DNA from: Curtobacterium sp. VKM Ac-2865
GTDB taxonomy: Bacteria > Actinomycetota > Actinomycetes > Actinomycetales > Microbacteriaceae
Assembly: GCF_015350905.1 (NCBI RefSeq)
Contig: NZ_JADKRZ010000001.1
Coordinates: 248,001-312,000, forward strand
DNA: 64,000 bases
Reading direction: 5' to 3'
Shown here: piece by piece, positions 58,501 through 64,000 of the stretch
How positions within the stretch are numbered: position 1 is the first letter of the stretch
How the letters are laid out: every line of letters begins with the position of its first letter
Made by a program: the position numbers and the translations under genes
The notes under the pieces: model-generated
Told to the model about the DNA's origin: nothing
The model's database searches: none
What the model saw: the letters and a program-made list of their open reading frames with translations, nothing else

Positions 58501-60157
58501 CCCGCAGAAGGTCTACCCGTGGGTCGCACGGACCCGGCACGCCACCGCCGGCGTCGGCCTCATCTCGCCGCCGCCGCACCACGACATCTACTCCATCGAG
58601 GACCTCAAGCAGCTGATCTTCGACGTCAAGCGCGCCAACCCCTCGGCGCGGGTCCACGTCAAGCTCGTCAGCCAGTCGGGCATCGGCGCGGTCGCAGCCG
58701 GCGTGACGAAGGCCCTGGCCGACGTCGTGCTCGTCTCCGGCCACGACGGCGGCACCGGGGCGTCCCCGCTGAACTCCCTGAAGCACGCCGGCACCCCGTG
58801 GGAGATCGGTCTCGCCGAGACGCAGCAGACGCTCATGTTGAACGGCATGCGCGACCGCGTGGTCGTGCAGGTCGACGGGCAGATGAAGACGGGCCGCGAC
58901 GTCGTCGTGGCCGCGCTGCTCGGCGCCGAGGAGTACGGCTTCGCGACGGCACCGCTCGTCGTCGAGGGCTGCATCCTGATGCGGGTCTGCCACCTCGACA
59001 CATGCCCGGTCGGCGTCGCGACGCAGAACCCGGAGCTCCGCAAGCGGTTCTCCGGCAAGCCCGAGTTCGTCGTCAACTTCTTCGAGTTCATCGCACAGGA
59101 GGTCCGCGAGCTCCTCGCCGAGCTCGGCTTCCGCACCCTCGACGAGGCCATCGGTCAGGCCGACGCCCTCGACGTCGACCGCGCCGTGCACCACTGGAAG
59201 GCATCCGGCCTCGACCTGGCCCCCGTCCTCGCGGGCCCGCAGTTCGCGCCCGACGAACCCCGCCGACACCACCGCGAGCAGGACCACGAGCTCGAGCAGC
59301 ACTTCGACGTGCAGCTCATCCACCGGGCGTCCGACGTGCTCGAGCACGGCGGGTCGCTCACGCTCGACCTGCCCATCCGCAACACCGAGCGCGCGGTCGG
59401 CACGATGCTCGGCCACGAGGTCACCCTGCGCCACGGCGAGAACGGGCTGCCGGCCGGGTCGATCGACATCACGCTGCGCGGGTCCGCCGGGCAGTCGCTC
59501 GGCGCGTTCCTGCCGGCCGGCATCACCCTCCGGCTCATCGGCGACAGCAACGACTACGTCGGCAAGGGCCTGTCGGGCGGCGACATCGTGGTGCGTCCCG
59601 CCGAGTCCAGCGGCTTCGAGCCGTCGGAGAACGTCATCGCCGGCAACGTCATCGGCTACGGCGCGACCCAGGGCAGCATGTTCATCCGCGGCATCGTGGG
59701 GGAGCGCTTCCTGGTCCGCAACTCCGGAGCCAGTGCCGTGGTGGAGGGCGTCGGCGACCACGCCCTCGAGTACATGACGGGCGGCCTCGCGGTCATCCTC
59801 GGTGAGACCGGGCGCAACCTCGGCGCCGGCATGTCCGGCGGCACCGCGTACGTCCGTGGCCTCCGGCGGGAGCACGTCAACACCGACGCGCTCGCGAGCG
59901 GTGAGCTCCGGCTCGAGCCGCTCGACAGCGCCGACGTCGAGATCGTCACCGACCTGCTCCGGCGGCACGCCGACGAGACCGAGTCGACCCTGGCCGCCGG
60001 GCTGCTCGAGTCCGGTGACCTCAGCGAGTTCGTGAAGGTGCTCCCGCGGGACTACGCGGCCGTGCTCGAGACGCGCAGACAGGCCGTCGACGAGGGGCTC
60101 GACCCCGACGGCGACATCGTGTGGAACAGGATCATGGAGGTGACCGCAGGTGGCTGA
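55550..60157 (+). CDS. gltB: glutamate synthase large subunit
   Basis: Makes two glutamates from glutamine and 2-oxoglutarate. The 1535 residues start with a class II glutamine amidotransferase whose nucleophile Cys40 ([10 protein letters not shown]) is expected to become the N-terminus after propeptide cleavage. The central domain, the FMN-binding synthase domain ([39 protein letters not shown]), the 3Fe-4S cluster Cys1141, Cys1147, Cys1152 (C-x5-C-x4-C), and the C-terminal beta-helix with repeated GxxG turns follow. GAGGA lies nine bases before the ATG. Its stop overlaps gltD by eight bases. Confidence 0.98.
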   Translation: MALLPPQSTASAALLPAHQRFSAVPKATGMYDPANEKDACGLAMVATLRGTPGHDIVDAALGALRNLEHRGAVGSDAGTGDGAGILCQVPDAFLRDAVPFDLPAAGEYAVGTAYLPVDADDRAAVKAAIEATADDEGLRVLGWREVPVRPEVLGTLARAAMPAFEQLFVASTRHDEQGAAWNGIALDRQAFRMRKRVEREREVYFMSLSARTMVYKGMVTTLQLEPFYPDLSDERFASKLAIVHSRYSTNTFPSWPLAQPFRTLAHNGEINTVRGNRNWMRARQSQLESDVLGDMAPLLPIVSPGASDSASFDETLELLTLSGRSLPHAVSMMVPEAWENQLDMDPDLRAFYEYHSMLMEPWDGPAAITFTDGSLVGATLDRNGLRPGRFLVTDDGLIVMGSETGVIDVPASKVVRKGRLRPGRLFLVDTEAGRIIEDDEVKQGLASSGPWSEWLEAGRINLRDLPEREHIVHTPASVTRRQRAFGYTEEEVRILLRPMAQAGAEPLGAMGSDTPIAVLSERPRLLFDYFTQQFAQVTNPPLDSIREQVITSMGLGLGPERNLLDAGPEHAKQIVLDFPVIDNDQLAKVQHFESDSGRHLSVTIKGLYRVDAGEQAMEQRLQAVCVEVDEAIEAGKQFIVLSDRDGNAENAPIPSLLLLAAVHHHLIRTEQRMKAGLIVEAGDVREVHHVATLIGYGASAINPYLAMETCENLVRSGMISGITPEQAVKNVIKALGKGVLKIMSKMGISTVSSYAGAQAFEAVGLSQAFVDRYFTGTSSILGGVDIDVIAKENAQRHQQAYPLDGSVVAHERLQTGGEYQWRRQGPPHLFNPDTVFRLQHATRSRRYDIFREYSRAVDEQAEELMTLRGLFRFKQGERTPVSLEDVEPIESIVKRFNTGAMSYGSISKEAHETLAIAMNRLGGRSNTGEGGEDVDRLLDPERRSAIKQVASGRFGVTSMYLTHATDIQLKMAQGAKPGEGGQLPPQKVYPWVARTRHATAGVGLISPPPHHDIYSIEDLKQLIFDVKRANPSARVHVKLVSQSGIGAVAAGVTKALADVVLVSGHDGGTGASPLNSLKHAGTPWEIGLAETQQTLMLNGMRDRVVVQVDGQMKTGRDVVVAALLGAEEYGFATAPLVVEGCILMRVCHLDTCPVGVATQNPELRKRFSGKPEFVVNFFEFIAQEVRELLAELGFRTLDEAIGQADALDVDRAVHHWKASGLDLAPVLAGPQFAPDEPRRHHREQDHELEQHFDVQLIHRASDVLEHGGSLTLDLPIRNTERAVGTMLGHEVTLRHGENGLPAGSIDITLRGSAGQSLGAFLPAGITLRLIGDSNDYVGKGLSGGDIVVRPAESSGFEPSENVIAGNVIGYGATQGSMFIRGIVGERFLVRNSGASAVVEGVGDHALEYMTGGLAVILGETGRNLGAGMSGGTAYVRGLRREHVNTDALASGELRLEPLDSADVEIVTDLLRRHADETESTLAAGLLESGDLSEFVKVLPRDYAAVLETRRQAVDEGLDPDGDIVWNRIMEVTAGG

Positions 60158-61607
60158 CCCCAAGGGGTTCCTGAAGGTCCAGGAACGAGAACTGCCGCCC
60201 CGGCGGCCCGTGCCCGTGCGGCTCATGGACTGGAAAGAGGTCTACGAGCAGCAGGAGTCGGGCGCGCTCAAGCGCCAGGCCGGCCGCTGCATGGACTGCG
60301 GCGTGCCGTTCTGCCACCAGGGCTGCCCGCTCGGCAACCTGATCCCGGAGTGGAACGACCTCACGTGGCGCGGCGACGGCCGCCAGGCGATCGAGCGGCT
60401 CCACGCGACGAACAACTTCCCGGAGTTCACCGGGCGCCTCTGCCCGGCGCCCTGCGAGGCCTCCTGCGTGCTCGGCATCAACCAGCCGCCGGTGACCATC
60501 AAGCAGGTCGAGGTCTCGATCATCGACGAGGCGTACCAGAAGGGCTGGGTCACTCCGCACCCGCCCGAGCGCCTGACCGGCAAGACCGTCGCCGTCGTGG
60601 GCTCCGGCCCCGCCGGCCTGGCCGCCGCGCAGCAGCTCACCCGCGCCGGTCACACCGTCGCCGTCTACGAGCGTGACGACCGCATCGGTGGTCTGCTCCG
60701 CTACGGCATCCCGGACTTCAAGATGGAGAAGCGCCAGATCGACGCGCGCCTCGCCCAGATGCAGGCCGAGGGCACCCGCTTCCGCGCGGGCGTCGAGATC
60801 GGCCGCGACATCACCTGGGACGACCTGAAGTCCCGCTACGACGCCGTCGTCGTCGCCACCGGGGCCACCGTCCCGCGCGAGCTGGCGATCCCGGGGCGTG
60901 ACCTCGAGGGCGTGCACTTCGCGATGGAGTACCTCGTGCAGCAGAACCGCGCGGGTGCCGGCACCGTGGTCGACAACCAGGTCACGGCCGAGGGCAAGCA
61001 CGTCGTCGTCATCGGCGGCGGCGACACCGGTGCGGACTGCATCGGCACCGCCCACCGTCAGGGTGCCCTCAGCGTGACGAACCTGGCGATCGGCAAGCAG
61101 CCGCCCGTCGAGCGTCCGCAGGACCAGCCCTGGCCGATGTTCCCGACGCTGTACGAGGTCGCGAGCGCCCACGAGGAGGGCGGTGAGCGCACCTTCCTCG
61201 CGTCCACGGTCGAGTTCCTGGCCAACGACGCGGGCGAGGTCCGCGGCCTGCGCGTGGCGGAGACCGAGTACGTCGACGGCCGCCGCGTCCCGAAGGCCGG
61301 CACCGAGCGCGAGATCCCCGCGGACCTCGTCCTCATCGCGATGGGCTTCACCGGCCCGGAGACCCACACGATCGAGCCGCAGCTCGGTCTGCCGGTCGAC
61401 GCCTCCGGATCCGTGGCACGCCAGTCCGACTACACGACGAACGAGCCGGGCGTCTTCGTCGCCGGTGACGCCGGTCGTGGGCAGTCCCTCATCGTCTGGG
61501 CCATCGCCGAGGGCCGTGCGGCCGCGGCGAAGGTCGACGAGTACCTCGAGGGCACGACGATGCTCCCGGCGCCGGTGAAGGCGACCGACCGGGCGATCTC
61601 CGTCTGA
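60150..61607 (+). CDS. gltD: glutamate synthase small subunit
   Basis: Passes electrons from NADPH through FAD and 4Fe-4S clusters to GltB. The 485-residue protein has cluster cysteines near the start (Cys47 and Cys50 in [19 protein letters not shown]) and [14 protein letters not shown], then two Rossmann motifs: [13 protein letters not shown] (FAD) and [11 protein letters not shown] (NADPH), and ends with a FAD-contacting [20 protein letters not shown]. The GTG at 60150 overlaps the end of gltB. A hairpin follows the stop. Confidence 0.97.
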   Translation: MADPKGFLKVQERELPPRRPVPVRLMDWKEVYEQQESGALKRQAGRCMDCGVPFCHQGCPLGNLIPEWNDLTWRGDGRQAIERLHATNNFPEFTGRLCPAPCEASCVLGINQPPVTIKQVEVSIIDEAYQKGWVTPHPPERLTGKTVAVVGSGPAGLAAAQQLTRAGHTVAVYERDDRIGGLLRYGIPDFKMEKRQIDARLAQMQAEGTRFRAGVEIGRDITWDDLKSRYDAVVVATGATVPRELAIPGRDLEGVHFAMEYLVQQNRAGAGTVVDNQVTAEGKHVVVIGGGDTGADCIGTAHRQGALSVTNLAIGKQPPVERPQDQPWPMFPTLYEVASAHEEGGERTFLASTVEFLANDAGEVRGLRVAETEYVDGRRVPKAGTEREIPADLVLIAMGFTGPETHTIEPQLGLPVDASGSVARQSDYTTNEPGVFVAGDAGRGQSLIVWAIAEGRAAAAKVDEYLEGTTMLPAPVKATDRAISV

Positions 61608-61627
61608 TGCACACCACAGGGTGAGCG

Positions 61628-61665
61628 GGAGGCCACCGGCACTCGATAGGGTGCTGGTGGCCTCC
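61628..61665 (+). terminator. 15-bp hairpin between gltD and pyk
   Basis: GGAGGCCACCGGCAC (61628-61642) pairs with 61651-61665 with one G-U pair, loop TCGATAGG. The left arm is part of GGGAGGC. It begins 20 bases after the gltD stop. Confidence 0.75.
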
Positions 61666-61752
61666 TCGTCATGCGAAGCCCCACGAGCACGACATGCCGC
61701 ACGCCCCACCGTTCTCTCGCGAGAGAGACCGTCCACCACACGAAGGAATCCA

Positions 61753-63198
61753 TTGCGACGCGCAAAGATCGTTTCGACCCTCGGACCGGCCACCTCGGAC
61801 TACGAGACCGTCAAGGAGATCATCCAGGCCGGTGTCGACGTCGCCCGACTCAACCTGAGCCACGGTGACTACAGCGTCCACGAGGCCAACTACGTCAACG
61901 TCCGCCGTGCCGCCGAGGAACTCGGCAAGCCGGTCGCGATCCTCGTCGACCTGCAGGGTCCGAAGATCCGCCTCGCCAAGTTCGCCGACGGCCCGCACGA
62001 GCTCGCCGTGGGCGACGTCTTCACCATCACGACCGAGGACGTCCTCGGGTCGAAGGAGATCTGCGGCACGACCTTCAAGGGCCTGCCGCAGGACGTCAAG
62101 CCCGGCGACCCGCTGCTCATCGACGACGGCCGGGTGCGCCTGCGCGTGCTCGACACCGACGGCGTCCGCGTCCGCACCGAGGTCGTCGTCGGCGGCACCG
62201 TGTCGAACAACAAGGGCATCAACCTGCCCGGCGTCGCCGTGAACGTCCCCGCGCTCAGCGAGAAGGACGAGGCCGACCTCCGCTGGGGCATCCGCATCGG
62301 TGCGGACCTCATCGCGCTGTCCTTCGTCCGGAACGCCTCCGACGTCGTCCGCGCCCACGAGATCATGGACGAGGAGGGCAAGCGCCTCCCGGTGATCGCC
62401 AAGATCGAGAAGCCGCAGGCCGTCGACTCCCTCGAGGAGATCATCGACGCCTTCGACTCGATCATGGTCGCCCGCGGTGACCTCGGTGTCGAGCTCCCGC
62501 TCGAGGCCGTCCCGATCGTGCAGAAGCGCGCCGTCGAGCTGTCCCGCCGCATGGCGAAGCCGGTCATCGTCGCGACGCAGATGCTCGAGTCGATGATCTC
62601 CTCGCCGATCCCGACCCGCGCCGAGACCTCCGACGTCGCGAACGCCGTGCTCGACGGCGCCGACGCCGTGATGCTCTCCGGTGAGACCAGCGTCGGTGAG
62701 TACCCGGTGCAGACCGTCCGCACGATGGCCCGCATCGTCGAGTCGACCGAGGACCACGGCCTGGAGCGCATCGCGCCGCTCGGCACGAAGCCCCGCACCC
62801 TCGGCGGCGCCATCACGCTGGCCGCCGTCGAGATCGCGGAGTTCACCGAGGCCTCGTACCTCTGCGTGTTCACCGAGTCCGGCGACTCCGCACGCCGCAT
62901 GTCGCGCCTGCGTCACGGCCTGCCGATCATCGCGTTCACCCCGAACGAGGCCACCCGCCGTCGCATGGCGCTGACCTGGGGCGTCCGCTCGTTCCTCGTG
63001 GAGCGCAAGACCCACACCGACGAGCTCTTCTCGCAGGTGGACGACGTCCTCCTCGAGAACGGCCTGGCCGCCCCCGGCGACCGCGTCATCGTGACGGCCG
63101 GGTCGCCCCCCGGACTCGAGGGCTCCACGAACGACCTCCGCGTGCACCGCGTCGGCGACGCGCACGCCGAGGCCGCCCCGGCCTACGTCCGGGACTGA
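61753..63198 (+). CDS. pyk: pyruvate kinase
   Basis: Last step of glycolysis: PEP and ADP to pyruvate and ATP. The 481-residue protein begins RRAKIVSTLGPATSDYETVK, with ARLNLSHGDYSVHEANY, ILVDLQGPKIRLAKF, FDSIMVARGDLGVELPLE, VIVATQMLESMISSPIPTRA and a C-terminal allosteric domain. The TTG at 61753 is chosen: GAAGGA lies five bases upstream and the N-terminus matches the family; the in-frame sequence upstream is not protein-like. A long inverted repeat follows the stop. Confidence 0.97.
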   Translation: MRRAKIVSTLGPATSDYETVKEIIQAGVDVARLNLSHGDYSVHEANYVNVRRAAEELGKPVAILVDLQGPKIRLAKFADGPHELAVGDVFTITTEDVLGSKEICGTTFKGLPQDVKPGDPLLIDDGRVRLRVLDTDGVRVRTEVVVGGTVSNNKGINLPGVAVNVPALSEKDEADLRWGIRIGADLIALSFVRNASDVVRAHEIMDEEGKRLPVIAKIEKPQAVDSLEEIIDAFDSIMVARGDLGVELPLEAVPIVQKRAVELSRRMAKPVIVATQMLESMISSPIPTRAETSDVANAVLDGADAVMLSGETSVGEYPVQTVRTMARIVESTEDHGLERIAPLGTKPRTLGGAITLAAVEIAEFTEASYLCVFTESGDSARRMSRLRHGLPIIAFTPNEATRRRMALTWGVRSFLVERKTHTDELFSQVDDVLLENGLAAPGDRVIVTAGSPPGLEGSTNDLRVHRVGDAHAEAAPAYVRD

Positions 63199-63219
63199 CC
63201 CGCACCACGCACACCGCGC

Positions 63220-63279
63220 GACGGCGCGGACGGGAGGCCCGCCACGGCTCGCAGCTGTCGGCCTCCGGTCCGCGCCGTC
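63220..63279 (+). terminator. long inverted repeat after pyk
   Basis: GACGGCGCGGAC (63220-63231) pairs exactly with 63268-63279, and GGAGGC (63233-63238) pairs with 63261-63266 after one mismatch, giving an 18-bp interrupted stem with a 22-base loop. It begins 21 bases after the pyk stop. Confidence 0.7.
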
Positions 63280-63320
63280 ATGCGTCCACCGCCCCACCCG
63301 CTCGACAGGAGACGACCACG

Positions 63321-64000
63321 ATGCGTGAACCGAGCCTCCCGTCCGGTACCGAGGCACGTCGCCCCGGCGACGTCCGCAGGTGGCGGCGCTACCTGGCGGA
63401 CGAACGCGCGGAGGCGGCCGTCTACCGGAACCTGGCGTCGCGGCGATCGGGCGAGGACCGCCACATCCTCGACGCCCTCGCCGAGGCCGAGGGCCGCCAT
63501 GCACAGCACTGGGTGGACCTGCTCGGTGCCGACGTCGGACGTCCGCTCCGGGGGAGCCTGCGCACCCGGGTCCTCGCGACCCTGGCGAAGCGCTTCGGCT
63601 CCGTGTTCGTGCTGGCGCTCATGCAGCGCGCCGAGGACCGCTCACCCTACGCCGACGACGCCGACGCCACCGCGCAGATGGCGGCCGACGAGCGCATCCA
63701 CGGCGAGGTCGTCCGTGGGCTCGCGAACCGTGGGCGGATGCGCCTGTCCGGCACCTTCCGCGCGGCGGTGTTCGGGGCGAACGACGGGCTCGTGTCGAAC
63801 CTGGCGCTCATCATCGGCATCAGTGCCTCCGGCGCCGACCGGCACTTCGTCCTGCTGAGCGGCATCGCGGGGCTCCTCGCCGGCGCGCTGTCGATGGGGG
63901 CGGGGGAGTACGTCTCCGTCCGGTCGCAGCGGGAGCTCCTCGAGGCCTCCGCACCGCACCCCGAGGCCGGCAGCGCGGTGGCCGACCTCGACGTCGACGC
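63321..64000 (+). CDS. ferritin-like domain/VIT1-CCC1 family iron or manganese transporter, 3' end cut
   Basis: At least 226 residues; the frame runs through the window end. The N-terminal part (about 15-135) is a ferritin-like helical domain: RYLADERAEAAVYRNLAS, ALAEAEGRHAQHWVDLLG, QMAADERIHGEVVRGLANRG, with the Glu/His residues of a diiron site. The VIT membrane domain starts at about 145 with SGTFRAAVFGANDGLVSNLA and LSMGAGEYVSVRSQRELLEA. These fusions export or store Fe/Mn in other organisms; the substrate here is inferred. ATG 63321 follows ACAGGAGACGACC. The missing part should hold the last membrane helices. Confidence 0.9.
   Translation, partial: MREPSLPSGTEARRPGDVRRWRRYLADERAEAAVYRNLASRRSGEDRHILDALAEAEGRHAQHWVDLLGADVGRPLRGSLRTRVLATLAKRFGSVFVLALMQRAEDRSPYADDADATAQMAADERIHGEVVRGLANRGRMRLSGTFRAAVFGANDGLVSNLALIIGISASGADRHFVLLSGIAGLLAGALSMGAGEYVSVRSQRELLEASAPHPEAGSAVADLDVD

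Noticed and set aside
55499..60226. 1575-codon minus-strand frame opposite gltB
   Set aside because: Shadow of gltB, which has every catalytic and cluster residue; the minus product is repetitive Arg/Val/Asp/Leu with no domain.
63220..63279. Possible insertion-sequence end or attachment site
   Set aside because: No transposase or integrase, no target duplication; its position after pyk and its stem fit a terminator.

Overview
The window is high-GC (roughly 70% or more by eye), almost fully coding chromosomal DNA from an actinobacterium. Gene order (nusA-ylxR-infB-rbfA; alaS-ruvX-mltG-aroCKB-efp-nusB-pyrRBC-carAB-pyrF-gmk-rpoZ-metK-priA-fmt-rsmB-rpe-his-trp-lgt-gltBD-pyk), frequent GTG starts, leaderless TANNNT promoters and a fused mIHF-guanylate kinase suggest a Microbacteriaceae member. 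Curtobacterium-like is my best guess; this is inference, since no database was searched. I saw no rRNA, tRNA, CRISPR array, transposase, integrase or phage gene. No stretch longer than 300 bases lacks a gene.

Layout. 1-12437: isoprenoid ispG (5' end outside the window), proS, nusA-ylxR-infB-rbfA, minus-strand mutY, a uridine-kinase-like protein without a P-loop, truB, two small membrane proteins and ribF. 12438-14770: minus-strand DUF349 protein and membrane-anchored cyclophilin, with a bidirectional terminator facing ribF. 14771-25118: rarA, rpsD with a long leader, a small membrane protein, alaS, ruvX, mltG and the shikimate genes aroC, aroK, aroB. 25126-25613: two small unknown minus-strand genes. 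25742-28609: an ABC1/UbiB-type kinase, efp and nusB. 28627-39959: the pyrimidine operon (pyrR with a PyrR-type leader hairpin, pyrB, pyrC, a PH-like membrane protein, carA, carB, pyrF) running on into the mIHF-Gmk fusion, rpoZ and metK. 39968-46366: helicase-dead priA, DUF4383 (minus), fmt, rsmB, an unknown minus-strand gene and rpe. 46376-54119: one his-trp operon (hisE, hisG, hisF, hisI, trpE, a Trp-associated membrane protein, an HGxxPAAW protein, trpC, trpB, trpA). 54338-64000: lgt, gltB-gltD, pyk and a ferritin-like/VIT transporter cut by the window end.

The genes join into a few blocks: translation initiation and ribosome maturation (infB, rbfA, truB, rpsD, fmt, rsmB, efp); de novo UMP synthesis and its nucleotide outlets (pyr genes, gmk); aromatic amino acid and histidine synthesis drawing on PRPP and glutamine; and ammonium assimilation (gltBD), which feeds glutamate to them. 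The most unusual items are the mIHF-Gmk fusion, the kinase-like protein lacking Walker A, a ten-base divergent promoter in which two -10 boxes share one TA, a Shine-Dalgarno-sequestering PyrR hairpin, a family of GGGAGGC-armed terminators, and several short tandem-repeat tracts between genes.
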